NCBI RefSeq assembly: GCF_020532625.1
Contig: NZ_JAJAUY010000018.1
Location: 1-64,000, forward strand
Length of the DNA stretch: 64,000 nt
Direction: 5' to 3'
DNA from: Streptomyces antimicrobicus
Lineage (GTDB): Bacteria; Actinomycetota; Actinomycetes; Streptomycetales; Streptomycetaceae
A program made the position numbers and the translations under genes. Positions within the stretch are counted from its first letter, which is position 1; each line of letters begins with the position of its first letter. This document shows positions 18,100 to 26,600 of the stretch, in pieces. The notes beneath the pieces are model-generated. The model searched no databases. It worked only from the letters and a program-made list of their open reading frames with translations, and was not told the DNA's origin.

Positions 18100-18660
18100 A
18101 TGAGCGCGATCGATGCCCGGAGCGGGGGCCGGGGCCCGAGCCGGGGCGCGGACCCGGACCCCGACCGGGACCCCGACCGGGACCCGGATCCGGACCCGGA
18201 CGCCGACGCGGACCGCGGCCGTGGACCGGCCCGGGACCGGAAGAGCGGGCGATCGGGCCCGCGCGGGGCACGGGCCCTGGCCACCGTCCTGCTGGCGCTG
18301 TCGGTGGCCGCCTGCGGCGCCCCGGCCTCCGTCCGCGGTGACGCCGCCCGGGCGGCGGAAGGATTCGGCGCCGCCCTGGCCGCCGGTGACCTGCCCTCCG
18401 CCTGCGCGCTGCTCGCCCCCGGCACCCGCGAGGAGCTGGAGGACACCGCCCGCCAGGCCTGCGCACAGGCCCTGGGCGAAGAGGACCTGACCCCTGGCGG
18501 CCCGGTCCACGGCACCGAGGTGTTCGGGCGGCAGGCCCGGGTCCTGATGGAGGACGACACCGTGTTCCTGTCCCGGTTCGACGGCGGTTGGAAGGTGGTG
18601 GCGGCCGGTTGCCGTCCGGTGCCCGACCTGCCCTACCGGTGCACGCTGAAGGGGGCGTGA
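18100..18660 (+). CDS. Putative lipoprotein with charged N-terminal extension
   Basis: 186 residues. Residues 1-50 form a low-complexity Asp/Pro/Arg stretch with repeats of DPDRDPDRDPDPDPD. A hydrophobic segment ending LALSVAACGAP, a plausible lipobox with Cys near 71, follows. The remaining 115 residues (DLPSACALLAPGTREELE...) resemble small secreted Streptomyces proteins with no known activity. The long charged leader is unusual before a lipoprotein signal. A later start would give a normal signal peptide, so the start is uncertain. ATG 18100 has GGAGG 9 bases upstream. The stop is 1 base before the next ATG. Confidence 0.65.
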   Translation: MSAIDARSGGRGPSRGADPDPDRDPDRDPDPDPDADADRGRGPARDRKSGRSGPRGARALATVLLALSVAACGAPASVRGDAARAAEGFGAALAAGDLPSACALLAPGTREELEDTARQACAQALGEEDLTPGGPVHGTEVFGRQARVLMEDDTVFLSRFDGGWKVVAAGCRPVPDLPYRCTLKGA

Positions 18661-18661
18661 G

Positions 18662-18745
18662 ATGCGCTTCGTGTTCGCCGGCTGCCTCACCGTGATGCTC
18701 GCCGGACTGGCGTTCTTCATCGCGGCCGGGCTGGCCCACCGATGA
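18662..18745 (+). CDS. 27-residue hydrophobic membrane peptide
   Basis: MRFVFAGCLTVMLAGLAFF and the rest form one continuous hydrophobic helix ending in GLAHR, an obvious single-pass membrane peptide. Its ATG comes one base after the lipoprotein stop, and its TGA overlaps the ATG of the DUF6766 gene (ATGA at 18742-18745). Translation of all three would be coupled. It is too short for standard gene finders. Function unknown, possibly a partner of the neighbouring membrane protein. Confidence 0.62.
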   Translation: MRFVFAGCLTVMLAGLAFFIAAGLAHR

Positions 18746-19449
18746 GCGCCCAGGACGGGCGGCGCGCCGGCGGCGTCGCCGGATTCCTGCGCGACAACGG
18801 CCTCACCCTGGCGTTCGGGACCGCGTTCCTGCTGGTGCTCGCGGCCCAGGCCGTGGCGGGCCGCGCCGAGTTCAACGAGACGCTGGCCGTGGACGGCTTC
18901 CAGCAGGTCGGCCTCGGCGAGTACGTGCTCTCCTCGGACTTCGCGGTCGACGTGACCGAGAACTGGCAGTCGGAGTTCCTCCAGTTCTTCCTGTACGTCT
19001 TCGGCACGGTCTGGCTGCTGCAGCGCGGCTCCCCCGAGTCCAAGGAGATGCACAAGGCCGGTGTGGAGTCGGACGAGGAACAGCGCATGGGCGACCACGC
19101 GCAAGCCGGCTCCCCCCGCTGGGCCGGCACCAAGGACTGGCGGCAGGCGGTCTACTCCCGCTCCCTGGGCATCGTGATGGGCGCCCTGTTCCTGCTCTCC
19201 TGGCTGGCGCAGTCGATCGCCGGCCTGGCCGCCTACGACGGGCAGCAGCTGCGGCAGCTCGAAGCCCCGGTCAGCTGGACGACGTACCTCGGCTCCGCCG
19301 ACTTCTGGAGCCGGTCGCTGCAGAACTGGCAGTCCGAGCTCCTGGCCGTGGCCGCCATGGCGATCCTGTCGGTCTACCTGCGGCAGCGCGGCTCCCCGGA
19401 GTCCAAGCCCGTCGGCGCGCCGCACCACGCCACCGGGGTCGAGGGCTGA
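18742..19449 (+). CDS. DUF6766 family membrane protein with internal duplication
   Basis: 235 residues with four hydrophobic helices in two similar halves. Half 1: FLRDNGLTLAFGTAFLLVL, AQAVAG, then DFAVDVTENWQSEFLQFF and WLLQRGSPESKE. Half 2: YSRSLGIVMGALFLLSWLAQSIAG, then SADFWSRSLQNWQSELLA and YLRQRGSPESKP. The repeated NWQSE and RGSPESK motifs show an ancient tandem duplication typical of DUF6766. Function unknown. The ATG at 18742 overlaps the stop of the 27-residue peptide. Confidence 0.8.
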   Translation: MSAQDGRRAGGVAGFLRDNGLTLAFGTAFLLVLAAQAVAGRAEFNETLAVDGFQQVGLGEYVLSSDFAVDVTENWQSEFLQFFLYVFGTVWLLQRGSPESKEMHKAGVESDEEQRMGDHAQAGSPRWAGTKDWRQAVYSRSLGIVMGALFLLSWLAQSIAGLAAYDGQQLRQLEAPVSWTTYLGSADFWSRSLQNWQSELLAVAAMAILSVYLRQRGSPESKPVGAPHHATGVEG

Positions 19450-19589
19450 GCCCCACCCCGAGCCGGGCGGTCCATGGCCGGGGCGTGGCTCCGTCGCGCA
19501 CGCCCCGTACGCCGTCTCTGCCCAGCCGGGGCCCGTCCATACCTGCCGGCGCCGGTATGAGGACGGCCGGACGCGGGCAGCCGCCGGTC

Positions 19590-21062
19590 ATGAGCGCCCC
19601 CGACCCGCCGGCACCGCCTCCGCCCGGCCACCCGGCACCCGACCTCCCGGCACCCGACCTCCCGGCACCCGACCTCCCGGCACCCGACCTCCCGGCACCC
19701 GGCCACCAGGCACCCGACGACCTGCTGGACGCCCTCAGCGCATGGGTGGCGATCGCGTCCGTGTCGTCCGAGCCGGACCGGGCGGGGGACGTGACGCGGT
19801 CCGCGCGCTGGCTCACCGACCTGATGCGCCGGACCGGCTTCCCCCACACCGAGATCTGGCCGACCCGGAGCGGCCTGCCCGCCGTCCACGGCTGCTGGCC
19901 GGCGGCCGACCCCGCAGCGCCCGTCCTCCTCGTCTACAGCCACCACGACGTGCACGCGGCCGATCCGGGCGAATGGCGGCTGACCAAGCCGTTCGAACCC
20001 CACCGGCACGACGGCCGGCTCTACGGCCGCGGGGCCTCCGACGCCAAGGGGCAGATCCTCTGCCACCTGTGGGCCCTGCGCGCCCATCTGGCGGACACCG
20101 CCCGCGACGCCCCCGCCGTCACGGTGAAGTACCTGGTCGAAGGCGAGGAGGAGACCGGCTCCCGCCACCTGGCCGACCTGCTCGCCGAGCACGCCGACGC
20201 CCTCGCCGCCGACGTGGTCATGATCTCCGACACCATGCTCTGGTCGCTCCGGGACGCGGCGGTCTGCGCCGCGGTCCGCGGCTCCGTCACCGCCACGCTC
20301 ACCGTGCGCGGTGCCCACCGCGACCTCCACAGCGGCGCCGTCTCCGGCGCCGCCGCCAACGCGGCCACGGAACTGTGCCGACTGCTCGGCGGCCTCCACG
20401 ACCACACCGGCCGGATCACCCTCCCGGGGTTCTACGAGCCGGTGGCCGAGCCCGACCCCCAGCTGCGCGCCTCCCTGGACGGCCTCCCCTTCGACCCGGG
20501 GGCCTGGCTGGCCCGGACCGGGACGTTCGGGGCCGGGGGAGAGGCCGGGTTCACCGTTCCCGAGCGGCTGTGGACCCGCCCGTCCGCCGAGGTCGCCCGG
20601 CTCACGGCGGGCCCCACCGACCGGCCGGCGCTCGGCCTCGTCCCCGCCGACGCGAGCGCCGACCTGCTGCTGCGGCTCGTGCCCGAACAGCGCGCCGACG
20701 AGGTCGCCGAGCAGCTGCGCGCCTGGCTGGACGCCCACCGCCGCCCGGGTTTCGGCTACCGGCTGGAGGTCTCCCCGACCATCTCCGACCCGTACCGGAC
20801 ACCCCCCGACCACCCCGCGCTGGCCGCCCTCACCCGTGCGGTCGGCCACGCCTACGGAGCCCCGCCCCGGCTCATCGGCAACGGCGGGGCGGCGCCCGCC
20901 GCCCAGCTGGCCCGGGCCTGCGCCGCCCCCGTGCTCTTCTTCGGGACGGGCCTGCCCGGCGACCGCTGGCACGGCCCCGACGAACGCGCCGAGACGGCCG
21001 CGCTCGGGCTCGGCGTCCGCGCCCTGGCACGCTTCTTCGAGGAGCTGGCGGCCACCGCCTGA
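19590..21062 (+). CDS. M20 family metallopeptidase
   Basis: About 490 residues. LLVYSHHDVHAADPGEW gives the first zinc His and Asp, LYGRGASDAKGQILCHL the bridging Asp, and VKYLVEGEEETGSRHL the catalytic Glu pair. TLTVRGAHRDLHSGAVSG lies in the dimerisation domain, and NGGAAPAAQLAR and DRWHGPDERA give the C-terminal ligands. Typical substrates are dipeptides or N-acyl amino acids. The N-terminus is a PAPDLPAPDLPA-type repeat encoded by a 15-bp tandem repeat. The start could be ATG 19557 or 19590, as neither has a clear ribosome site, and translation from a later codon is not excluded. Confidence 0.88.
   Translation: MSAPDPPAPPPPGHPAPDLPAPDLPAPDLPAPDLPAPGHQAPDDLLDALSAWVAIASVSSEPDRAGDVTRSARWLTDLMRRTGFPHTEIWPTRSGLPAVHGCWPAADPAAPVLLVYSHHDVHAADPGEWRLTKPFEPHRHDGRLYGRGASDAKGQILCHLWALRAHLADTARDAPAVTVKYLVEGEEETGSRHLADLLAEHADALAADVVMISDTMLWSLRDAAVCAAVRGSVTATLTVRGAHRDLHSGAVSGAAANAATELCRLLGGLHDHTGRITLPGFYEPVAEPDPQLRASLDGLPFDPGAWLARTGTFGAGGEAGFTVPERLWTRPSAEVARLTAGPTDRPALGLVPADASADLLLRLVPEQRADEVAEQLRAWLDAHRRPGFGYRLEVSPTISDPYRTPPDHPALAALTRAVGHAYGAPPRLIGNGGAAPAAQLARACAAPVLFFGTGLPGDRWHGPDERAETAALGLGVRALARFFEELAATA
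19636..19695. repeat. Four perfect copies of a 15-bp tandem repeat
   Basis: CACCCGACCTCCCGG is repeated four times without mismatch inside the 5' end of the M20 peptidase gene and encodes repeats of APDLP. Being in frame, copy-number change would alter only the length of a flexible N-terminal linker. Confidence 0.9.
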
Positions 21063-21089
21063 ACGGCCGGGGCACCGGCCCGCGCGACG

Positions 21090-21638
21090 TCAGGAGGACG
21101 GCGACCAGAAGGCGGCCAGCTCGCCCGCCCCCGGCATCAGCCCGTCCCAGCCGCCGGGCACGTCCACCACCGCGACGCCCGACGTGGGAAACCCCGCCCG
21201 CAGCCGCTTGAGCAGCTTGGACGGGCCGGAACCGCACAGCGCCGACGCCAGCTCGTGGAGCCCCGGATTGTGGCCCACCAGCACCACGCAGCCGAGCGGA
21301 CCGCCGCGTTCGGCCAGTACGGTGACCAGCGTGTTCGGCGGCGCCTTGTAGAGCCGGTCGTCGTAGACGGCCGGGGGCGGCTCCGGCAGCGCCGGCACCA
21401 TCAGCTGCCACGTCTCCCGGGTGCGCAGCGCCGGAGAGCACAGCGCCAGGGCGGGCGCCAGGCCGGACCGCGCCAGCCAGCGGCCCGTGCGCGGCGCGTC
21501 GGACCTGCCCCGGTCGCTCAGGGGCCGGTCGAAGTCCTCCGGCCGGGCGTCCTTCGGTACGGCCTTGGCGTGCCGGACGAGCACCAGCCGGCGGCCGCCG
21601 GGGCCCGAGGGGGCCGAGGACGAGGGGGCCACGGGCAT
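21090..21638 (-). CDS. SixA-type histidine phosphatase
   Basis: 182 residues. RRLVLVRHAKAVPKD is the RHG-type catalytic motif, with phospho-accepting His in RHA. DRPLSDRGRSDAPRTGRWLA, CSPALRTRETW and VVLVGHNPGL (second catalytic His) complete the short SixA branch of the histidine phosphatase superfamily. E. coli SixA dephosphorylates phosphohistidine on signalling or PTS proteins. ATG 21638 is preceded by AAAGGAGG at 6 bases. Monocistronic by position. Confidence 0.87.
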   Translation of the reverse strand: MPVAPSSSAPSGPGGRRLVLVRHAKAVPKDARPEDFDRPLSDRGRSDAPRTGRWLARSGLAPALALCSPALRTRETWQLMVPALPEPPPAVYDDRLYKAPPNTLVTVLAERGGPLGCVVLVGHNPGLHELASALCGSGPSKLLKRLRAGFPTSGVAVVDVPGGWDGLMPGAGELAAFWSPSS

Positions 21639-21802
21639 GGCCGCCTCCTTTCGCCGCGGATCCGGGCACACGTACACGGTCATGGTGCGGGGACCGCCCG
21701 CGGCACGCATCCGCTCGGGCGGACGCCGGAAGGATCGGGCAAACGGCGAAAGATCAGCCCCACCAGGCGTCATGTGCCACCGGCCGGGGAAGGCGCCCCG
21801 AC

Positions 21803-23026
21803 ATGCCCGAAACGATCAGCAGCATCGCCACCCTGGTCGCCCGGCGCCGCCGGGAGCCGGTGGCGGTGCAAGCCCTGCGTTCCACCGCGGCGGCCGTCGT
21901 CAGCTATGTCGTGGCGCTCCGGCTCAGCAGCGAGCCCAGCCCGCTGACCGCCCCGCTGACCGCCCTGCTCGTCGTCCAGGTCACCCTGTACTCCACCCTC
22001 ACCACCAGCATCCGCAGGGTGAACTCGGTGGTCGTCGGGGTCCTGATCGCGATCGGGTTCAGCGCGCTGGTCGGCCTGACCTGGTGGAGCCTGGGCCTGC
22101 TGATCCTGGCGTCCCTGGTCGTGGGCCACCTGGTGCGGGTCGACGAGTTCGTCCCCGAGGTCGCCATCAGCGCCATGCTCGTCCTCGGCGTCACCCAGGT
22201 CACGGACACGGCCTGGGACCGGGTGCTGGAGACGCTCATCGGCGCGGTCATCGGGCTGCTGGTCAACCTGTTCCTGGCACCGCCCCTGTGGGTCGGCCCC
22301 GCCGGCACCGCGATCACCGACCTGGCCCGGCGCATGAGCGGACTGCTCGACCACCTCGGGGAGGAGCCCCTCGGCCCCACCAAGGTCGAACAGGCCGCGG
22401 CCCGGCTGCACGAGGCCCGCCGGCTCGACAACGACGTCGCCCAGGTCGACGCCGCCCTGCGGCAGGCCGAGGACAGCCTCCGGCTCAATCCCCGGGTCAA
22501 GGAGGGCCTGCTCTTCCGGCTGGTCCTGCGCACCGGCCTGGACACCCTGGAGATCTGCGCCGTGGTGCTGCGGGTGGCCTGCCGGACCCTGACCGACCTG
22601 GCCAAGGCCCGCCCCGACGGCCCGCTCTTCGACGCCGCGACCGCGGCGGCCCTGCGGCAGGTACTGCGCCACACGGGCATCGCCGTCGAGAGCTTCGCCC
22701 AGCTGATCACCGCCCAGGTCAGCGCCAACGCCGAAGAGGCCGAGGCCCAGCTGACCGCCGAACTGGCCGTCGCCCGCGCCCACCGCGACCGGCTCGCGGA
22801 CCTGCTGCTCGCGACCACCCGCGAGGACGCGGCGCAGTGGCAGCTGCACGGCGCACTGCTCGCCGAGATCGACCGGGTCCTCGACGAACTCGGCGTCGAC
22901 AAGCGCTCCGAACGACTGCTGGAGGAACTCGACCGCCACACCCGCACCCGCCGCTCCGACCGGCTGCGCGACCGCCTGAACCGGCTCTCCGAGCGGCTGC
23001 GCGGGCGCCTGGGCGTGGGCCGCTAG
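21803..23026 (+). CDS. FUSC/aromatic-acid-exporter-like membrane protein
   Basis: 407 residues. The N-terminal third has about five to six membrane helices (ALRSTAAAVVSYVVALRL, TALLVVQVTLYST, VVVGVLIAIGFSALVGL, LLILASLVVGHLV, AMLVLGV, LIGAVIGLLVNLFLA). The rest is a soluble, strongly helical, charged domain ending in Arg-rich repeats. This matches FUSC/ArAE-type proteins widespread in Streptomyces. A transport substrate cannot be inferred. It is convergent with the gas vesicle operon. Confidence 0.8.
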   Translation: MPETISSIATLVARRRREPVAVQALRSTAAAVVSYVVALRLSSEPSPLTAPLTALLVVQVTLYSTLTTSIRRVNSVVVGVLIAIGFSALVGLTWWSLGLLILASLVVGHLVRVDEFVPEVAISAMLVLGVTQVTDTAWDRVLETLIGAVIGLLVNLFLAPPLWVGPAGTAITDLARRMSGLLDHLGEEPLGPTKVEQAAARLHEARRLDNDVAQVDAALRQAEDSLRLNPRVKEGLLFRLVLRTGLDTLEICAVVLRVACRTLTDLAKARPDGPLFDAATAAALRQVLRHTGIAVESFAQLITAQVSANAEEAEAQLTAELAVARAHRDRLADLLLATTREDAAQWQLHGALLAEIDRVLDELGVDKRSERLLEELDRHTRTRRSDRLRDRLNRLSERLRGRLGVGR

Positions 23027-23057
23027 CGGGCCGCCGGCGCGCGGCGCGACGCGGCGC

Positions 23058-23486
23058 TCACGGGGGCGGCAGGAGCGGGCCCAGGGGCCCGAGGTCGAGG
23101 TTGAGGTCGGCGAGGGTGAGGCCGTGCTGCGCGCACAGTTCGGTCATGCGGTCGTGGAGGGCGAGCAGGGTCGCCCCGAGCTCCTCCTCCTGGGCCTCGC
23201 TGAGGTCCCCGGCGTCGACGCGGCGCAGGGCCTGCCGTTCGACGAGCTGGCGCAGGAGTTCGACCACGGTCAGGACCAGCTTGACCAGGTCGTCGGGGGC
23301 GGTGTCGGGGCCCGTACGGATCCGCCGTGCGGGGGAGGGGGCGCGGGAACGGTCCCCCGCCGGGGCGTCCGAGGGCGCTGCCGGCAGCACCCGGAGGGCC
23401 TCGGCCAGGGCGTCGCCGACGCCCCGCAGGTCGGGGCCGCGGGCGACGGGGTCCGGGGGAGGGCCGGGCGGAGTGCTACGGCTCAT
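23058..23486 (-). CDS. gvpK: Gas vesicle protein GvpK
   Basis: 142 residues. The C-terminal 90 residues carry the GvpK core DDLVKLVLTVVELLRQLVERQALRRV and LGATLLALHDRMTELCAQHGL followed by LNLDLGPLGPLL. The N-terminal 50 residues are a Pro/Arg-rich extension. GvpK is an accessory protein needed for proper vesicle formation. It is the last gene of the gvp operon. Its ATG (23486) lies 11 bases inside the gvpS end. Confidence 0.9.
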   Translation of the reverse strand: MSRSTPPGPPPDPVARGPDLRGVGDALAEALRVLPAAPSDAPAGDRSRAPSPARRIRTGPDTAPDDLVKLVLTVVELLRQLVERQALRRVDAGDLSEAQEEELGATLLALHDRMTELCAQHGLTLADLNLDLGPLGPLLPPP

Positions 23487-23712
23487 GGCCGTCCCCCGGC
23501 GGGGGAGCACCGGCCGTGCTCACCGAGCTGATCAGGGCGCGCAGGGAGATCTGTACAAGGTCGATGTCGGCGATGGACAGGACGATGTCACCGGTGACCA
23601 CGACGCCTCCGGCGAGCAGCCGGTCCAGGAGGTCGACGAGGGCGACCTGCCGGCCGGGCAGGGCCGGGTCGCGGTCGGGTTCGGCGTGGCCGTACGGCTG
23701 GGCGAGGCTCAT
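23476..23712 (-). CDS. gvpS: Gas vesicle protein GvpS (GvpA-like)
   Basis: 78 residues. VALVDLLDRLLAGGVVVTGDIVLSIADIDLVQISLRALI is the GvpA-fold helix-strand-strand-helix core, flanked by short polar ends. In actinomycete clusters this GvpA-related minor component following gvpL is named gvpS. ATG 23712 overlaps the gvpL stop (ATGA at 23709-23712). Confidence 0.88.
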   Translation of the reverse strand: MSLAQPYGHAEPDRDPALPGRQVALVDLLDRLLAGGVVVTGDIVLSIADIDLVQISLRALISSVSTAGAPPPGDGHEP

Positions 23713-24644
23713 GGCACGGGGGGAGGCGGGGTCGGTCCGGCGGCGAACGAGTACGGCGCCCACGGCCCGGTGAGCTCGACGCGGACCCCGGGAAGCGCCC
23801 CCGCGACCTCCTGGACCGCCGCCCGGAAGGCGTCGGCGACCTCGTCCGGCACCAGGAAGGCGTCGTTCAGCACGTTCTCCCCCGCCTCGCCCGGCCCGGG
23901 GGCGGCCAGCGGGCCGCGCTGCACCGGATGGCGCGCGTGGGCCGCCCCGCAGCGCCGCGCCACGGCGGCGATCCGCTCCCCGGCCTCGCGCGCCTGCCGG
24001 TAGTGGTCCTCGTGGGCGTGGTGCTGGGCCCTGCGCGCGCGCAGGTAGGCCTTCCCGGGGCTGAGGCCGGACGCGGGTCCGGGTGCGGCTGCGGGGGCGG
24101 TGGCGCCGGCGGGGCGGACGTAGACCTTCACGCCGTACTCGGTGTGCGCGCGGAGCCGGGCCAGCCGCTCGGCGAAGTCCGCGCGCTGCGCCCGCAAGGC
24201 CTGGAGGGCGCGGTCGCGGTCCTCGTAGAGGGTGGCCAGGCGCAGCGGCAGGACGGTGGTGCGGGCCGCGAGCGCCTCGATGACGCGGTGGTGGGCGCGG
24301 GCGGTGTCCCCGAGCCAGTCCAGGTCCTCGAAGTGGACCTTGAGCGCCTCCTCGGTCCAGTCGGGACGGTCGACGTCGCTGACGACGAACGCGACCGGGC
24401 CGGGACCGGGGCCGGGACCGGGGTCCGGCGGGACGAGGAGCGTCACGGGCCTGCCGGCGACGCCGGTGAGGGCCGCCAGCACCCCGTCCAGCGCCGGCGA
24501 GGGCTCCGCGACGGCGTAGACGTAGGTGAGCGTCCCCGCGCCGCCGGCGGGAGCGGCGGGAGCGGCGGGACCGGTGGGCCGGGCGGGAGCGGTGGGGTCG
24601 GCAGGACCGACGGGACCGGCGGGACCGGCGGCAGGATCGTTCAT
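23709..24644 (-). CDS. gvpL: Gas vesicle protein GvpL/GvpF family
   Basis: 311 residues. After a Pro/Ala/Gly leader of about 38 residues, GTLTYVYAVAEPSPAL begins the GvpL/F domain. VLPLRLATLYEDRDRALQ, YGVKVYVRPAG and the ending VRVELTGPWAPYSFA are characteristic. A linker of alternating Pro-Gly (PGPGPGPGP) sits near residue 78. GvpL interacts with shell protein and other accessories. It overlaps gvpJ (ATGA at 24641-24644) and gvpS. Confidence 0.9.
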   Translation of the reverse strand: MNDPAAGPAGPVGPADPTAPARPTGPAAPAAPAGGAGTLTYVYAVAEPSPALDGVLAALTGVAGRPVTLLVPPDPGPGPGPGPVAFVVSDVDRPDWTEEALKVHFEDLDWLGDTARAHHRVIEALAARTTVLPLRLATLYEDRDRALQALRAQRADFAERLARLRAHTEYGVKVYVRPAGATAPAAAPGPASGLSPGKAYLRARRAQHHAHEDHYRQAREAGERIAAVARRCGAAHARHPVQRGPLAAPGPGEAGENVLNDAFLVPDEVADAFRAAVQEVAGALPGVRVELTGPWAPYSFAAGPTPPPPVP

Positions 24645-25084
24645 GGTCGGCTCCGGCGCTGCGACGGCCTCGTGCGCGCGGGCCGCTCCTCCGGCTCGGA
24701 CAGGGGCTCGGCCGCGGCGCCGTCGGTGAGCCGCTCGCGGCGCAGCTGCGCCAGCTCGGCGCGCAGCCGCTCGTTCTCCGCGGCCAGCGCCCCGTCGTCG
24801 CGGGCCGCCCCGAGCTCCTCGCCGGCGTGGCGGGAGGACAGCGACGGGTCGTGCTCCCACCAGTCGATGCCCATCTCCTTGGCCTTGTCCACCGAAGCGA
24901 TCAGGATCCGCAGCTTGATGGTGAGGAGTTCGATGTCGAGCAGGTTGATGCGGATGTCGCCGGCGATCACGATGCCCTTGTCCAGCACGCGTTCGAGGAT
25001 GTCCGCCAGGCTGGCCGAGGAGCTCGGCGGGTAGCCGGCCATCGCCGGTCCCGTACCGAACCTGCGGTCCAGGGGGCCGGTCAC
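24641..25084 (-). CDS. gvpJ: Gas vesicle protein GvpJ (GvpA-like)
   Basis: 147 residues from GTG 25084. SASLADILERVLDKGIVIAGDIRINLLDIELLTIKLRIL followed by MGIDWWEHDP is the GvpJ signature. A charged coiled-coil tail with ENERLRAELAQLRRERL follows. The GTG overlaps the gvpG stop (GTGA) and is preceded by GCGAAGG. An ATG at 25042 (MAGYPPSSS) is an alternative start. GvpJ is a minor shell or tip component. Confidence 0.88.
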   Translation of the reverse strand: MTGPLDRRFGTGPAMAGYPPSSSASLADILERVLDKGIVIAGDIRINLLDIELLTIKLRILIASVDKAKEMGIDWWEHDPSLSSRHAGEELGAARDDGALAAENERLRAELAQLRRERLTDGAAAEPLSEPEERPARTRPSQRRSRP

Positions 25085-25332
25085 GGGCCTTCGCCTGCCC
25101 GGAACCGCTCGATCTCCACGAGGCGGTCGATCAGCCGGTCCTCCTCGCGCGCGAAGGTCTCCTCGTCGATCTCGCCGTCCGTCAGACGCCGTTCGAGCTC
25201 GGTGAGCTGCGCCAGGACCGGGGCCGGGTCGTAGTACTCGGCGGTGGCCTGGTCCAGCAGGCGCTGGGCGACCCAGAGCACGCCCTGGGCGGGGAGCAGC
25301 GGCAAACCGACCAGTTTCTGCAGCAGGCCCAT
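25081..25332 (-). CDS. gvpG: Gas vesicle protein GvpG
   Basis: 83 residues starting MGLLQKLVGLPLLPAQGVLW, the characteristic GvpG N-terminus, followed by a helical QLTELERRLTDGEIDEETF region and an acidic end. ATG 25332 has GAGAGGAG about 9 bases upstream. It lies 23 bp after gvpF. Confidence 0.9.
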   Translation of the reverse strand: MGLLQKLVGLPLLPAQGVLWVAQRLLDQATAEYYDPAPVLAQLTELERRLTDGEIDEETFAREEDRLIDRLVEIERFRAGEGP

Positions 25333-25355
25333 CGGGGGCGCTCCTCTCACCGGCC

Positions 25356-26075
25356 TCACGGCACGAAGCTGTACGGGGGCAGCGGCCCGGACAGGCGCAC
25401 CGAGACGCCCTTGTCGTCGTCCCGTGCCACGGCGGCGTGCGCCTTGACCAGCGCCGCCTCCTCGTCACGGGGCACGAGCAGGGACAGGTTGAGGAAGTCC
25501 TCGCTCCCGACCGGCTGGTGCAGGACGTGCTCCCGGGCCGGCCCGACCAGGGCCCGTACGAGGTCCGAGGCGGCGCTCGCGTGCCGCAGCTCGACCTCGG
25601 CGGCGACCATGCGCCCCAGTTCCAGGGGCAGCCGCGGGTCCTGGGAACCGGCGACGATCGCGTCGTTGAGCCGGCGCGCCTCCGGTGAGTCGTCCAGGAT
25701 CTCGCGCAGGAGCCGCTCCTGCTCGCGCGAGGCCTTCACGTTGTACTCCGCGCAGCCCTCGACGCGGTCCAGCGCGGCGCGATAGGTCTGCGCGTGCTCC
25801 TCGAGCGTGTGGCGGACGGACGCGTCGTCCGGCGCCGTGTAGCCGAACTGCAGGGGCAGCGGCGTCCCGTCGGCCATGAGACGGTCCTGCACGGCCTGGT
25901 GCGCGGCCACGTCCCGCCTGCGGGGGCGGATCTCCTCGTCGATGTCGCTCACCACGGCCCGCAGCTCGCCCGCGGCCAGGACCCGTACGGGCGCGGCGCG
26001 GGCCCCGACGCCCGTGGTTCCGTCGAGCCGGCACGGGTGGTCGCGTGACGTGATGGCGTAGACGTAGACGGTCAT
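25356..26075 (-). CDS. gvpF: Gas vesicle protein GvpF
   Basis: 239 residues of the GvpF/L family: MTVYVYAITSRDHP, LPLQFGYTAPDD, YNVKASREQERLL, FLNLSLLVPRDEEAALVKAH and the terminal VRLSGPLPPYSFVP. It shares the PPYSF/APYSF ending with the gvpL product. GvpF contacts GvpA during shell nucleation. It starts 3 bp after the gvpA stop, so it is tightly co-transcribed. Confidence 0.9.
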   Translation of the reverse strand: MTVYVYAITSRDHPCRLDGTTGVGARAAPVRVLAAGELRAVVSDIDEEIRPRRRDVAAHQAVQDRLMADGTPLPLQFGYTAPDDASVRHTLEEHAQTYRAALDRVEGCAEYNVKASREQERLLREILDDSPEARRLNDAIVAGSQDPRLPLELGRMVAAEVELRHASAASDLVRALVGPAREHVLHQPVGSEDFLNLSLLVPRDEEAALVKAHAAVARDDDKGVSVRLSGPLPPYSFVP

Positions 26076-26078
26076 GGG

Positions 26079-26570
26079 TCACTTCCTCTCGCGCCGCACC
26101 GGCCGCCGGGCGGGCCTCCGGCGCCGCACGGGCTCCGCCTCCTCCTCCAGCTCGTCCTCCTGCTCCTCCTGCTCCTCCTCCGGCTCCTCCTCGGCCTCCT
26201 CGTCCTCGCTCCGGCCGCGCAAGGACTGCGTGACGGCGTCCAGCGCGCCGCCGAGCGCGCCCTTCGTCTTGCCGCGGCTGCCGCCCTCGACCACCTTGCC
26301 GACGACGTCGGGCAGCTGGGCGGGGGCGCTGCGGCCGGATTCCAGGTCGAGGCGGTTGCAGGCCTCGGCGAAGCGGAGGTAGGTGTCGACACTGGCGACG
26401 ACGATCCGCGCGTCGATCTTGATCAGCTCGATCCCCACCACGGAGACGCGCACGAAGGCGTCGATGACCAGCCCCCGGTCGAGGATCAGTTCCAGGACGT
26501 CGTACAGGCTGCTCGAACCGCCTCCCCCGGCACGGCTGAGGCCTGGGCCTCCCTGCGGCACCATCGTCAT
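26079..26570 (-). CDS. gvpA: Gas vesicle structural protein GvpA with long charged tail
   Basis: 163 residues. [52 protein letters not shown] (about residues 19-70) is the conserved shell protein. Beyond it lie about 93 extra residues: a Gly/Lys linker ([15 protein letters not shown]), an acidic run of Glu ([24 protein letters not shown]) and a final Arg-rich patch. Classical GvpA is only about 70 residues. Actinomycete homologues are longer, but the block-charged tail is notable because the two accessory proteins encoded divergently have the same acidic-then-basic pattern. Confidence 0.9.
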   Translation of the reverse strand: MTMVPQGGPGLSRAGGGGSSSLYDVLELILDRGLVIDAFVRVSVVGIELIKIDARIVVASVDTYLRFAEACNRLDLESGRSAPAQLPDVVGKVVEGGSRGKTKGALGGALDAVTQSLRGRSEDEEAEEEPEEEQEEQEDELEEEAEPVRRRRPARRPVRRERK

Positions 26571-26600
26571 GGCGCTTCCCTTCCGGGCCGGTGCCGGTGT

